A stretch of DNA of 64,000 bases from Shimia abyssi (GCF_003014475.1 NZ_PYGJ01000011.1:62001-126000), one strand, 5' to 3'; positions 41,651-51,347 are shown, numbered from the stretch's first letter. Translations and numbers: made by a program. The notes: generated by a model from the letters alone, not told the origin.

Positions 41651-42811
41651 TTAAGAGCCCGCGCGTTGCGTCGAGGCTTTCTTGCGCGTTAACTCTTTGA
41701 GGTTGCTCTTTTGGGCGTCTTGCCGCGCCGCGCGGATGGTCGGCAGGAATGCGTTCACAACGAGGTATGCGAGTAGAACAAAGGCAAGCGCAAATCCGAT
41801 CTGGTAAAGGCGGTCGAACATTTTGACATCGGCATCATCGCCAAACGGGGCAATGGAGCCGCCAAACAGAATGACCAGGGTGCTCATGGATGTTCCCGCA
41901 AGAGAGGCGTCCGCGCGTTCCGAGACAAACCAGCGGGCAAGTGCGATAGACGCGACCGTAAAGGCGAGCATTGCGGTGAGCATCAAGGGTGCGATGACGG
42001 TGAGCTCGTAGGCGATGATGGCGGCAATACCACCAATGACATTTGCCATAAGCATCCCCTTGGCAACTTTAGGTCCTGCCCCAGTGGCAGCGGCGAGTTG
42101 CATAGAGAGGAGGGCGACGAACAGGAGAGTCACGATCATGCCACTGCCTGACAGGAAGAACAGCATGGCAAAGGGAATTGTCACCAGCGACATGCGCAGA
42201 ACCAGTCGGGCGGGGTCGGGGGGCGGACCAGCGGATTTGGCCGATGCACTGGGTAAGGGAATAGGGGGGATGAGGGTGAACATCAGAACCGTCCACAGCC
42301 AAGCCACGAACAAGTTTAAAGGAATCCAAGCAACAAGGATCAGTGACAGTTCCCGTGAAGTGATCACCAGATTGGGGATCATGAGGGCAGACATCAGCGC
42401 CAATACAACACCGAGCGTGCCCGCGCCGGTGGTGGACCAATAGAAAGACAAGGCCACAGCGGTGGCGATGGCCATCAGATATGGCACCGGATAGGCGAGC
42501 AGGGCCGAAGACAGCATCCAAGAGAAGGCAAGGAACACGAAGGCCGTTTGAAACAGTTTCCACATCGCGCGGCCCGGCATCGGTGCGGGGCCTTGCAGGA
42601 ACAGAACAACAAAGACCGTCGAAAACGTAGCGAGTGGCCATCCAGCAAGAATAGCCACGGAAAAGCTGGCGCTGGCGCCAAGAGCAAGGCGCAGGCCACG
42701 TTTCTGCGCCGCCCGCGAAAGTTTAGGCGGCGCCATTTCTTTGATTAGGTCCGGGGCATCGCCGGTGGTGGCGGTGCGTGCCTCTGGGGGGCTGGCCGCG
42801 TCAGTAGGCAT
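41651..42811 (-). CDS. DUF2955 / FUSC-like membrane protein
   Basis: A 386-residue inner-membrane protein with about ten hydrophobic segments in two bundles, KRGLRLALGASASFSVAILA being the first. The family (DUF2955) belongs with FUSC/AaeB-type efflux proteins of aromatic-acid exporters. It is third in a minus-strand operon after an AI-2E-type transporter and a HlyD-type adaptor. Its start at 42811 overlaps the HlyD stop by 11 bases. The combination suggests a tripartite-like efflux pump, as in AaeA-AaeB. Confidence 0.82.
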   Translation of the reverse strand: MPTDAASPPEARTATTGDAPDLIKEMAPPKLSRAAQKRGLRLALGASASFSVAILAGWPLATFSTVFVVLFLQGPAPMPGRAMWKLFQTAFVFLAFSWMLSSALLAYPVPYLMAIATAVALSFYWSTTGAGTLGVVLALMSALMIPNLVITSRELSLILVAWIPLNLFVAWLWTVLMFTLIPPIPLPSASAKSAGPPPDPARLVLRMSLVTIPFAMLFFLSGSGMIVTLLFVALLSMQLAAATGAGPKVAKGMLMANVIGGIAAIIAYELTVIAPLMLTAMLAFTVASIALARWFVSERADASLAGTSMSTLVILFGGSIAPFGDDADVKMFDRLYQIGFALAFVLLAYLVVNAFLPTIRAARQDAQKSNLKELTRKKASTQRAGS

Positions 42812-43865
42812 AGGAGAACCATGATACGACACGTATATAAGCGCGCCCAATCAAGTTCAGCAAAGTGCTTTCGCTGGTGTAAACGATCACGTCGGCCTGA
42901 CCATTCACATTGTAGCGCACATCGTCAGTTTCATCGCCGGCAGTGTAACCCGGCAGAATAATGCGGACCGGGAAACGTTGAGGATCACGCAGCCATCCGG
43001 CAGCGCGTGGGATTGAGGCAAGTTCACCGGGTTTGGAGTTTGTGCCATCTGAGCTGGCGCCGCTAAAACTGGCGATTTCGCCTTTGATGACGCGGCCGGG
43101 GTGCATGTCCAACACAACGTCGACAGGTGCGCCAATCCTGATGCGCCCCATATTGTTCTCGGTCAGATAAGCTTCGACCCAGACATTGGTGGCATCCAAA
43201 AATGTCATGATGTCCTGGCCAGAGCGGGCATAGCTGCCTGAGGCGAGATCAAGGTCTGAGACCACGCCGCGCGCAGGGGCGGACAAGGTGGTCCAGCTGA
43301 GCTTGAGTTCTGCATCAGCCAATTCGGCAAGAGCCTTTTGAATGCGTGGGTTATCCTCTCCGGTGGAACCAAGCGCAGTCTTTTCACTCTCAAGATCAGC
43401 GCGGGCGCGTTCGACATCCGCCTCAGCCTCAGACATGCGGCGGCGGGCTTCGTCCGCCTTGGCGACAGCGACTAGGCCCTTGGCTTCGAGCTCGAAGACG
43501 CGGCTGGATTGCAGCTTTTCGGTTTCAAGGTCAGCTTCTGCACGAGACAAGGTGGCTTGCGCGCTTTCGACATCTGCAGAATCCGCGCCGACGTCTTGTG
43601 TGGCGCGGGCGAGATCTGCCTTGGCGCGATCACGCTGAATTTCATAACTGCGTGGGTCGATGATGGCGAGAACATCGCCCGCTTCAACGATGGAGCCATT
43701 GCTGGCGCGCACCTCGACAATTGTACCGGACACTTGTGGCGTGATCGGAGTGATGATCGCCTTGACGCGCGCGTTGCTGGTGAACGGTGTGATCCGGTCG
43801 GCGGCAAGGTACCAGCCGAGGATCACGACCAGACAGGCAAGGGTTATCCAGAATGCGCGCTTCAT
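42801..43865 (-). CDS. HlyD-family membrane fusion protein
   Basis: A 354-residue periplasmic adaptor. One N-terminal membrane anchor (about 5-22, FWITLACLVVILGWYLAA) precedes a lipoyl half-motif (ITPQVSGTIVEVRASNGSIV), a long alpha-hairpin (about 75-180), a second lipoyl half (TLSAPARGVVSDLDLASGS) and a beta-barrel. This is the EmrA/AaeA type. The ATG at 43865 follows GGAGG by 8 bases and overlaps the AI-2E transporter stop (ATGA). It should couple the DUF2955 protein to an outer-membrane channel encoded elsewhere. Confidence 0.88.
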   Translation of the reverse strand: MKRAFWITLACLVVILGWYLAADRITPFTSNARVKAIITPITPQVSGTIVEVRASNGSIVEAGDVLAIIDPRSYEIQRDRAKADLARATQDVGADSADVESAQATLSRAEADLETEKLQSSRVFELEAKGLVAVAKADEARRRMSEAEADVERARADLESEKTALGSTGEDNPRIQKALAELADAELKLSWTTLSAPARGVVSDLDLASGSYARSGQDIMTFLDATNVWVEAYLTENNMGRIRIGAPVDVVLDMHPGRVIKGEIASFSGASSDGTNSKPGELASIPRAAGWLRDPQRFPVRIILPGYTAGDETDDVRYNVNGQADVIVYTSESTLLNLIGRAYIRVVSWFSYAY

Positions 43866-44947
43866 GAAGGGGCCTCCTCGCTTTCGGCGTCTTCTTCGGA
43901 GGGGGCGTCTGCGTTCATCCAAGCCATGACAAGTTCGTAGAACACCGAGAGGATGACAGGGCCGATGAAAATACCAACAATGCCGCCCGAAAGGACACCG
44001 CCGATTACGCCAACGAGTATGACGAGGATCGGGGTTTCAAGGCCACGTGCGATGAAGATCGGGCGCAGGAAGTTGTCCATGATCATGACAGGTACCATGA
44101 TGATGGTGAAAACAAGCGCAATGCCCGGTGTCATGGCGGACCATGCCCAGATGATTACCGGAATGATCACGGGCGCAGGGCCAACCTGAATAATGCCAAG
44201 GATCAAGCATAGAATTGCGAGCGGTCCCGCGGCATCGATCCCGAAGACGAGCATAACGACGCCTGCGAGAAAAGCCTGAATGGCCGCGACACCCAGCACG
44301 CCACGCGAGACATTGCGTACGGTGGCGGCGGCGAGGTCGACAAATTCGCCGCCCTTTGGCGCGAAAACGCGGTTGCCGAAATTTTGCAGCATTTCACCTA
44401 GCTTCGGTCCGGGTGACAGCATCATCCCCATCACGATGATCGAGAGGGCCATGGCCAGAAGGCCAACGCCGACACCGGCCAGCTTGCCCAACACGGTGGT
44501 ACCAAAGTGGAGAATAACCTCTCCGTACTGGTCGATTGCGGTGGCGAGGTTGTTGTCAAACAGGGACCATACCTCTTGGATCTTTGGGCCAAGTACCTCC
44601 CATTCGTTGATGCGCTCAGGAGGGGGTGGCAGTTTGAGATCGCCGCTTGAGAGACGATCCGTCAATCCAGCGCCATATTCGGCAAGAGTTGCAACAGAGG
44701 CCGCGATGGGCCCGATCGTCACAGCGAGGCCGATCAGGACGATGATTGTAGACGCCCAACCGCGCCGCCCGCCGAGTTTTTGCGCAAGCCAGTCAAACAG
44801 CGGATAAATGGCCACAGCCAGAATCACCGCCCAGAGCACGATCCCGGCCAGAGGCGCGACGATCAGAAGGGCGGCATACAGGAATAAGGCCAAGAACAAG
44901 AGCCTGATCCCAAGGTCAATTACACGTCGTTCATCAAATTCGTTCAT
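43862..44947 (-). CDS. AI-2E transporter family (YhhQ/TqsA/PerM) membrane protein
   Basis: A 361-residue membrane protein with seven or more helices. IVLWAVILAVAIYPLFDWLA is the first family segment, followed by the hydrophilic periplasmic region and the GVGVGLLAMALSII helix; the C-terminal bundle includes PVMIMDNFLRPIFIARGLET. The family includes TqsA and sodium/proton exchangers. It is the first gene of an efflux operon with HlyD and DUF2955 genes. I start it at the ATG at 44947; the frame continues upstream to 45100 without support and overlaps the divergent channel gene. Confidence 0.88.
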   Translation of the reverse strand: MNEFDERRVIDLGIRLLFLALFLYAALLIVAPLAGIVLWAVILAVAIYPLFDWLAQKLGGRRGWASTIIVLIGLAVTIGPIAASVATLAEYGAGLTDRLSSGDLKLPPPPERINEWEVLGPKIQEVWSLFDNNLATAIDQYGEVILHFGTTVLGKLAGVGVGLLAMALSIIVMGMMLSPGPKLGEMLQNFGNRVFAPKGGEFVDLAAATVRNVSRGVLGVAAIQAFLAGVVMLVFGIDAAGPLAILCLILGIIQVGPAPVIIPVIIWAWSAMTPGIALVFTIIMVPVMIMDNFLRPIFIARGLETPILVILVGVIGGVLSGGIVGIFIGPVILSVFYELVMAWMNADAPSEEDAESEEAPS

Positions 44948-45025
44948 TTCTATGGCTTCCCTCGGAATATCCGCTTTGAGTAGGCTGGTTGTTGAATTTT
45001 CCGGCCCTTGCGGCCAGTGTGGCAT

Positions 45026-45715
45026 ATGCAAGAGTTTTCGAGGATAGAAAAATTGGCCGAAACGCAAAAAAGCAATGGATTGAGGTCTTTGATCGCGCAT
45101 CAGCGGTGGACAGTGCTGCTGTGTGTGGTGACATTTCTGATTTTGATGGACGGATTCCAGCGCCAGGTGAGCGGGTTGGATCAGATAACGCTGATCGCGA
45201 TGAGCATCTTGTTTCTGGGGGTTGTGGGGGCGACCGAGCGGCGCACGTGGCTAAGGGCCGTGATGGTTGTTCCGGTGGCGATTTGGTTTGTGCTGGTCTT
45301 GCTGAACGAAATGTCGCCCAGCCCGTTGCTGGATATTTGTCTGTTTCTCGATTCAGGCATTTTGCTGTTTGGCTGCATGATTATCGGGTTTCGGCAGTTG
45401 TTTGCCCCGGTCGAGAGCGAATACGAACGGCTGGCGAGCGGGGTGTTCAGTTATCTGTTGATGGCCGTGATCTGGGGGCTGATCTATTGGCGAATCGAGG
45501 CGATGCATCCCGGTAGTTTCAACCTGCCAGATGATGTCAGCGAGTCACCACGCGGTGCGTTCATGTATTTCAGCATGATCACCATGACGACCGTGGGCTA
45601 CGGCGAGATCACGCCAGCGGCCGATTTGCCACGTACATTGACAGGTTTGCAGGCTGTCGCGGGCACGATGTTTGTTGCGATCTTTATTGGGCGCAGTGTT
45701 GGTCGGTTGAAGTGA
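45026..45715 (+). CDS. Two-helix-pore potassium channel protein
   Basis: A 229-residue membrane protein with about five hydrophobic segments; the last two flank the pore. TMTTVGYGEITP puts the potassium selectivity filter TVGYG at 189-193. Upstream helices are at about 28-46, 52-70, 80-94 and 102-122. No cytosolic RCK domain is present. The start at 45026 is the first ATG after the TTG at 45008, and SD support is weak, so a later start is possible. Its stop is overlapped by the VOC gene start (GTGA). Confidence 0.85.
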   Translation: MQEFSRIEKLAETQKSNGLRSLIAHQRWTVLLCVVTFLILMDGFQRQVSGLDQITLIAMSILFLGVVGATERRTWLRAVMVVPVAIWFVLVLLNEMSPSPLLDICLFLDSGILLFGCMIIGFRQLFAPVESEYERLASGVFSYLLMAVIWGLIYWRIEAMHPGSFNLPDDVSESPRGAFMYFSMITMTTVGYGEITPAADLPRTLTGLQAVAGTMFVAIFIGRSVGRLK

Positions 45716-46080
45716 GCATCACGGGACAGATAACGTGGGTTTATTGCGAGCGGTTGGCGGAAGTGGTTCCGTTTTACCGCGATGTGCTGGGCCTGTCGGT
45801 CGTCCGGGATGCTGGCTGTGCGATGATTTTCGAGTCTGGTAAGGCTGCGCAAATCGGAGTGTGCGAGGCGTTTGCAGGTCGTGTCGTAGAACCCAAAGGC
45901 GGCATGATCACATTGTTGGTAGAGGATCGGGACGCGGTGGATGTGTGGTTTGAGCGCGTACATGCCACCGGTGCTAAGGTCAGGGGGGCGCCTGAAGTGC
46001 TGGAGCGTTTCGGGATTTACAGCTTTTTTTGCGAAGATCCAAACGGCTATGTCATCGAGGTGCAGACGTTTCTGGACTGA
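45712..46080 (+). CDS. VOC family protein
   Basis: A 122-residue glyoxalase-fold protein. ITWVYCERLAEVVPFYRDVL is the first beta-alpha unit and FFCEDPNGYVIEVQTF is the last strand with the metal-site Glu. A GTG start at 45712 overlaps the potassium channel stop (GTGA), so the two are translationally coupled; the reason is unclear. Length fits single-unit VOC proteins that dimerise. The reaction is unknown. Confidence 0.82.
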   Translation: MSITGQITWVYCERLAEVVPFYRDVLGLSVVRDAGCAMIFESGKAAQIGVCEAFAGRVVEPKGGMITLLVEDRDAVDVWFERVHATGAKVRGAPEVLERFGIYSFFCEDPNGYVIEVQTFLD

Positions 46081-46099
46081 GGTTGACCTGTTTGGTCAG

Positions 46100-47290
46100 C
46101 TACGGGTTCTTGCGGTCAAAGGCCCAGATGAGCAGTGCGACAAGGGTCACAAGGCCGCCCCAAAACATGAAATAGGGCGCAGCGCTGGGCAGGGGCGCCA
46201 AAGTGGGCGAGAGGCACATGATCAGTGCGGCGAGGCTAAAGGCCATTTCAACGCCGACCTTTGTGCGCCCAACATTTTCTGAAGTGGTGAGCTGGAGAAT
46301 TCGCCCGTCGATCACAATTCGGCAAAGCCAAACGAACATGCCCATCGCGGCGTGCAGTAGGGCAAGTGTGGGTATCGACGGGGCGAGCGAGAGGCCAAGG
46401 GTGGCCAGCCCGGCGAGTGTCGCAAAGATGTATTCCATATTGCGTTTGGTCATCCCGGCAAGACCGAGGCTGAGCAGGGCGGCCGCGAGCATTCCGCCGA
46501 CAGGCCACGCCCCTTCGACAAAGCCAAAGGCGTCGCTGCCTTTACCAAGGTCGTTGCGCACGAGTGAAGACAGTGCTGCGTTAGAGAGTTGGCCGACAGG
46601 GAGGCTGACGGCGGCAAGGAGGGCGAGAAGGCGGAGGGCCCGATTTTCGGTGAAGATGGCAAAGCTGGCCCGCATGTCGGCAAAAAAGGTGGGCTTGGTT
46701 TTGGTGGCGGGCGCGGTTTTGGGCGCGTGGATGAACAACATCGGCAGGCAGAGCACCAGCGAGCAGGCCGCAGAAAAGAGAAAGCCAGAGGCGGGGGAAA
46801 TATGTTCGATCACAAGCCCAGAAAGGACAGTGCCAATGGCGGTGGCGATCAGATGCACCGCACGGAACCGGGCAACTGTGGTCATGACGCGGGACGGTGA
46901 CGTGGCGGCCTGAATCAAGCCATCATGGGCGGAGTTGTGCATCAGCCGTAAGGCACTGGTGGCGGCGATGATTAAAAACAATGGCCAGATGGCAGGCATG
47001 GCAGTTGCAACCCATGCGAAACCCAGCCAACCGAGCATCATTGCGATGGAGAGGTGAGCGAGGATCACCAGCCATTTATGGGAATGGCGGTCGACAATTG
47101 TACCGATGAAGGGACCAAGCAAGAACATGGTTAACATTGAGACAATAAAAGCCTGACCAACACGGCCTACATCGTTGGTCACTATTAGAGTGGTCCAGCC
47201 TATACAGACAAGAAAGCTGCCTCGAGAAAGTCCCGAAAAGATCTCCATTGTGAAGAGTAATGCTAATTTGGAACTTTGGCGCTGGGTCAT
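46100..47290 (-). CDS. MFS transporter
   Basis: A 396-residue permease with twelve predicted helices. The MFS motif between helices 2 and 3 is GPFIGTIVDRHSHKW, close to the GXXXDRXXRR pattern. The central loop (about 190-205, HAPKTAPATKTKPT) divides the two bundles. The overall shape resembles EntS-type exporters. It is isolated between a converging VOC gene and the HU region, so the cargo is unknown. Confidence 0.85.
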   Translation of the reverse strand: MTQRQSSKLALLFTMEIFSGLSRGSFLVCIGWTTLIVTNDVGRVGQAFIVSMLTMFLLGPFIGTIVDRHSHKWLVILAHLSIAMMLGWLGFAWVATAMPAIWPLFLIIAATSALRLMHNSAHDGLIQAATSPSRVMTTVARFRAVHLIATAIGTVLSGLVIEHISPASGFLFSAACSLVLCLPMLFIHAPKTAPATKTKPTFFADMRASFAIFTENRALRLLALLAAVSLPVGQLSNAALSSLVRNDLGKGSDAFGFVEGAWPVGGMLAAALLSLGLAGMTKRNMEYIFATLAGLATLGLSLAPSIPTLALLHAAMGMFVWLCRIVIDGRILQLTTSENVGRTKVGVEMAFSLAALIMCLSPTLAPLPSAAPYFMFWGGLVTLVALLIWAFDRKNP

Positions 47291-47515
47291 CGTCTATCCT
47301 ATGTGGCGGAGCCAGAGTTTAGACAAATCAAGTTTTGTGTGCGGTGTTACAGTCTTGGCGATGGTTGTCAGGATCGAAATGGTCCGCAAAGTGTTGCCAA
47401 GAGGAATGCATGCTTAAGCCCACGAGGATGCCGCGAATGGTGCTGTTGCACTAATACGCCTTGCCGCACTTGTTTCGTCATAACCTGACCGTGCTTGTCG
47501 ACCTCGTGACAAACG
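47291..47515. other. Intergenic, no gene seen
   Basis: About 225 bases between the MFS start and the HU terminator. Short plus-strand frames have no ribosome site and look like chance. The promoter of the MFS gene must lie here. Confidence 0.45.
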
Positions 47516-47544
47516 AAAAAGGGCCGCCCGGTGGGCGACCCTTT
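47516..47544 (-). terminator. Rho-independent terminator of the HU gene
   Basis: Arms AAAGGGCCGCCC and GGGCGACCCTTT, with a 3-base loop and one mismatch, followed on the minus strand by a T run (47516-47520 is A on plus). It lies 22 bases after the stop. Confidence 0.85.
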
Positions 47545-47566
47545 GGAAAACTCGTTAAGCGAAAGC

Positions 47567-47854
47567 TTAGCCGTTAACGCTGTCTTTCAACGCTTTGGCG
47601 ATAGTCATCTTGACTACCTTGTCGGCTTCTTTCTTGATCTGCTCGCCAGTGGCAGGGTTACGCACCATGCGCTCGGGGCGTTCGCGGCAATAGATTTTGC
47701 CGACGCCTGGCAGAGTTACAGCGCCGCCGCCCGATACTTCGCGGGTGATCAGTGCACAAACTGCTTCCAGAGCTGCGCCTGCAGATTTTTTGTCAGAGCC
47801 CATTTCCTCGGCCAGCGCGGCAACGAGTTGGGTCTTGGTCATCGGTTTCGCCAT
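47567..47854 (-). CDS. hup: HU-family DNA-binding protein
   Basis: A 95-residue nucleoid protein. MTKTQLVAALAEEMGSDKKS is the N-terminal helix pair and LPGVGKIYCRERPERMVRNP followed by ATGEQI is the DNA-binding arm with the RNPxTG motif. The ATG at 47854 has AAGGAG 9 bases upstream; the open frame extends to 47905 but is not needed. It has its own terminator, so it is monocistronic. The small size and single arm indicate a homodimer. Confidence 0.92.
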   Translation of the reverse strand: MAKPMTKTQLVAALAEEMGSDKKSAGAALEAVCALITREVSGGGAVTLPGVGKIYCRERPERMVRNPATGEQIKKEADKVVKMTIAKALKDSVNG

Positions 47855-48011
47855 TTTCAGGTCTCCTTGGGTCTGCCCGAATTTATTGGGCCTCGTGCCC
47901 GGCATTTAACGGGATATAGTATGTCAACACAATCTGTTGTGTTGCAAAAAACTACGTTTTTTAGCGGTTTTTGGCTGGTTTTCGCTGAGAACGCGAGCTG
48001 TTTACCCAGCG

Positions 48012-49490
48012 TCACAAGAACGCGGTCTCGTCAAATGAGCGCAATTTACGGGAATGCAGGCGCTCAAGAGGCATTTCACGCAGTGCTTCCATGGCTCGTA
48101 TCCCGATCATCAGATGGCGTGCAACCTGTGTTTTGTAGAAATCCGACGCCATGCCGGGAAGTTTGAGTTCGCCGTGAAGTGGTTTGTCGGAGACACAAAG
48201 CAGGGTGCCATAGGGGACGCGGAAACGATAACCGTTGGCCGCGATTGTTGCGCTTTCCATATCAAGGGCGATGGCGCGGGATTGGCTAAGTCGCTGAACC
48301 GGTCCGGTGTGCTCGCGCAACTCCCAGTTGCGGTTATCAATGGTGGCCACGGTGCCGGTTCGCATCACACGTTTAAGGTCATACCCTGTGAGGTCGGTCA
48401 CGTCGGCAACGGCGTTTTCCAATGCGATCTGAACTTCGGCCAGCGCGGGAATAGGCACCCAGACCGGCAAGTCGTCATCGAGCACGTGGTCTTCTCGCAG
48501 GTAAGCATGGGCAAGGACAAAGTCTCCTAAGGACTGTGAGTTGCGCAGCCCCGCACAGTGACCGACCATGACCCAGGCGTGAGGGCGCAGGACGGCGATG
48601 TGATCGGTTGCTGTCTTGGCATTTGAGGGGCCCACGCCAATATTGACCAGCGTGATGCCGGAACCGTCGGCGCGCTTGAGGTGATAGGTTGGCATTTGAG
48701 GTTGTTTGTCGACGGGTGGAATCTCTGCATTGGCGTCCGAGATCTCGACATTGCCGGTGCTGACAAACGAGATATACCCCGATGTCGGGTCGGCCAACAT
48801 CTTGCGGGCATATGCTTCGAATTCGGTGACGTAGAACTGGTAGTTGGTAAACAGCACATGGTTCTGGAAGTGCTCGGCATCGGTGGCGGTGTAATGGCTG
48901 AGCCGCGCGAGGGAGTAGTCGACGCGCTGGGCCGTAAAGGGTGCAAGCGGGCCGGTGCCGGTGTCGTCTTCGGTGGCTGTTCCGTTGACGATGTCGTCAT
49001 TGGTGGTCGACAGGTCCGGCACATCAAAGATGTCGCGAAGGGTAAAGTCTGCGGCGCCGTCCTGAGGCACGGTGATGCTGGAATCATTGGCGACCGCAAA
49101 ATGCACCGGAATCGGCGTGCGCGATGCGCCGATCTGAACAGGCACACCATGATTGGTCAGCAACAGGTCGATTTGCTGGATCAGGTAGTTGCGGAACAAA
49201 TCGGGCCGGGTGATGGTCGCGGTATGCGCGCCCGGCTCTGCGATATGACCAAAAGAAAGGCGCGAGTCTACCTTGGCAAAGCTGGTCGTTGTCAGTCGGA
49301 TTTCCGGGTAAAAGGCGCGGATACGGTGGTCAGACGGGCCTTTGCCAAGTGCTTCAGAGAAGTGGTGGCACAGGTAGTTGGTTGCGATCCGATAGAGATC
49401 TTCGAGCCGATCCACGGCGGCGGTGGCGTCGGTAAAGAATTCTGCGGCGGGGATGTCTGGGGTCTGGACTGCGATTTGAGCGGGAGTCAT
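48012..49490 (-). CDS. amn: AMP nucleosidase
   Basis: A 492-residue protein. The N-terminal domain includes DLYRIATNYLCHHFSEALGK, and the C-terminal nucleosidase core has VNIGVGPSNAKTATDHIAVL, VMVGHCAGLRNSQSLGDFVL and ALDMESATIAANGYRF, the active-site segments of the purine nucleosidase fold. It hydrolyses AMP to adenine and ribose-5-phosphate. Its ATG overlaps the ade stop (ATGA). Together the two convert AMP to adenine and then to hypoxanthine, giving a complete adenine salvage/drain route. Confidence 0.92.
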   Translation of the reverse strand: MTPAQIAVQTPDIPAAEFFTDATAAVDRLEDLYRIATNYLCHHFSEALGKGPSDHRIRAFYPEIRLTTTSFAKVDSRLSFGHIAEPGAHTATITRPDLFRNYLIQQIDLLLTNHGVPVQIGASRTPIPVHFAVANDSSITVPQDGAADFTLRDIFDVPDLSTTNDDIVNGTATEDDTGTGPLAPFTAQRVDYSLARLSHYTATDAEHFQNHVLFTNYQFYVTEFEAYARKMLADPTSGYISFVSTGNVEISDANAEIPPVDKQPQMPTYHLKRADGSGITLVNIGVGPSNAKTATDHIAVLRPHAWVMVGHCAGLRNSQSLGDFVLAHAYLREDHVLDDDLPVWVPIPALAEVQIALENAVADVTDLTGYDLKRVMRTGTVATIDNRNWELREHTGPVQRLSQSRAIALDMESATIAANGYRFRVPYGTLLCVSDKPLHGELKLPGMASDFYKTQVARHLMIGIRAMEALREMPLERLHSRKLRSFDETAFL

Positions 49491-51319
49491 GACTGTCCTT
49501 TGATCACGTCAGTGAGTTCGAATGTGGTGACATCGACAAGGCCGAGGTCTGAGATGCGCAGTTCCGGGATGACGACAAGCGCCAGAAGGGAATGCTGCAT
49601 ATAAGCATTGTTGAGTGTGCATCCACAGCGTTCCATGGCGTCAACCATGGCTTGGGCCTTGGCAGCGACCTCGGTGGCGGGACTGTCGGACATGAGGCCG
49701 GCAATGGGCAGCTCGACAAGGGCGATTTCCTGACTGTCCTGAAATACGGTGACGCCACCTCCAACCTCGCCGAGGCGGTTTGCGGCCAGTGCCATGTTTT
49801 CGCGACAGGTGCCGACCACGATCATGTGGTGGCTGTCATGGGCTACGGTGGAGGCCATGGCCATTTTGCCGGAGTAGCCAAAGCCCGAGACAAACCCGTT
49901 GGTTGTCGCGCCTGTGGCGCGGTGTCGTTCCACCAACGCGATTTGGCAGACATCGGTTTCGGAGGGCAGCTCGTCGGTCTCTACGAGCCCTTCTCGCACC
50001 GGCAACTGACAGGTCAGTGCCTTGGTTGGGGCCTGATTTTCGACTACACCGATGACGCTGGCAGAGACAGATTGCGCGCCTGTGGGGGCCTGGATCGCAA
50101 AATCGTTCGCAGTGCGCGCGCGACCCAGATTGACAGTTTGGCGCGATTGATCGGGCCAATAGTAATGTGGGCATTCGACGGTGATGGCGCCATTCAGGGC
50201 AACGGTTTTGCCACGAGCGATGACATGTTCGATCGGTAACGTAGAAAGGTCGCTTGTCAGTATCACGTCGGCGCGACGACCGGGCGTGATAGAACCAAGA
50301 TCCCGTTCCAAACCAAAATGCGTGGCCGTGTTGATGGTTGCCATTTGCAGGGCAATCACCGGATCACAGCCACAGGCAATGGCGTGGCGCACCACGCGGT
50401 TCATATGGCCGTCATTGACCAACGTGCCCGAGTGGCAATCATCCGTACAGAGGATGAAATTACGCGGATCGAGGCCCTTTTTGGTGACGGCGGTGATCTG
50501 GGTTTCGACGTCATACCAAGCTGAACCGAGGCGCATCATTGAGCGCATACCCTGACGGACCCGAGCGATGGCGTCCGCCTCGCAGGTGCCTTCGTGGTCA
50601 TCGGCGGGACCGCCAGCGGCGTATGCATGGAAAGCCGGGCCAAGGTCGGGGGACGCATAGTGGCCGCCAACTGTTTTACCGGCGGTTTGCGTGGCCGCGA
50701 TCTCGGCTAGCATTTGTTGCGAGCCGTTAACCACGCCGGGGAAGTTCATCATTTCGCCCAGGCCGATGATGCCAGGCCAGTTCATGGCCTCGGCCACATC
50801 ATCGGGACCAATTTCGAATCCGGTGGTTTCGAGGCCCGGTGCGCTGGGCGCGCAGGAAGGCATTTGCGTGAAAATATTGACGGGCTGCATCAGCGCCTCG
50901 TCATGCATCATGCGCACGCCTTCGAGACCCAGAACATTGGCGATCTCGTGTGGGTCGGTGAACATGGAGGTTGTGCCGTGCGGGATCACAGCGCGGGCAA
51001 ATTCGGCGGGAGTGAGCATGCCGGATTCGATATGCATATGGCCATCGCACAGGCCGGGGATCATGAAGCGGCCATTTGCTTCGATGATTTCGGTGTCCGG
51101 GCCGACGCAATGGCTGGCATCGGGGCCGACATAGGCAATGCGGCCTTCGGCAATGGCAATGTCGTGATCCGGCAGGACTTCGCGCGTGTGCACGTTGACC
51201 CACTGGCCCTTGCGAATGACTGTATCTGCTGCATCGCGACCTGCAGCGACGGCGACGAGACGGGGGGCCACGTCGGCCCAACTGTTGAAAGGTGTTTGCT
51301 CCATGGCCCACGTTGACAT
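49487..51319 (-). CDS. ade: Adenine deaminase
   Basis: A 610-residue metal-dependent amidohydrolase that converts adenine to hypoxanthine and ammonia. GLCDGHMHIESGMLTPAEFA contains the metal-binding HxH, and FTDPHEIANVLGLEGVRMM follows; CTDDCHSGTLVNDGHMNRVV supplies later ligands, and a conserved C-terminal domain (VSGFGYSGKMAMASTVAHD) follows. Start choice is between 51319 and an ATG at 51304; neither has a strong ribosome site. It is coupled to amn. Its start overlaps the reverse strand upstream of the VOC gene, so the two share a compact promoter region. Confidence 0.9.
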   Translation of the reverse strand: MSTWAMEQTPFNSWADVAPRLVAVAAGRDAADTVIRKGQWVNVHTREVLPDHDIAIAEGRIAYVGPDASHCVGPDTEIIEANGRFMIPGLCDGHMHIESGMLTPAEFARAVIPHGTTSMFTDPHEIANVLGLEGVRMMHDEALMQPVNIFTQMPSCAPSAPGLETTGFEIGPDDVAEAMNWPGIIGLGEMMNFPGVVNGSQQMLAEIAATQTAGKTVGGHYASPDLGPAFHAYAAGGPADDHEGTCEADAIARVRQGMRSMMRLGSAWYDVETQITAVTKKGLDPRNFILCTDDCHSGTLVNDGHMNRVVRHAIACGCDPVIALQMATINTATHFGLERDLGSITPGRRADVILTSDLSTLPIEHVIARGKTVALNGAITVECPHYYWPDQSRQTVNLGRARTANDFAIQAPTGAQSVSASVIGVVENQAPTKALTCQLPVREGLVETDELPSETDVCQIALVERHRATGATTNGFVSGFGYSGKMAMASTVAHDSHHMIVVGTCRENMALAANRLGEVGGGVTVFQDSQEIALVELPIAGLMSDSPATEVAAKAQAMVDAMERCGCTLNNAYMQHSLLALVVIPELRISDLGLVDVTTFELTDVIKGQS

Positions 51320-51347
51320 GAGGCGAGGCGGTGTTCAAGCATGGGGT

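Noticed and set aside
42069-42641. Minus-strand frame inside the DUF2955 gene
   Set aside because: Shadow of the real gene in another frame; no family features.
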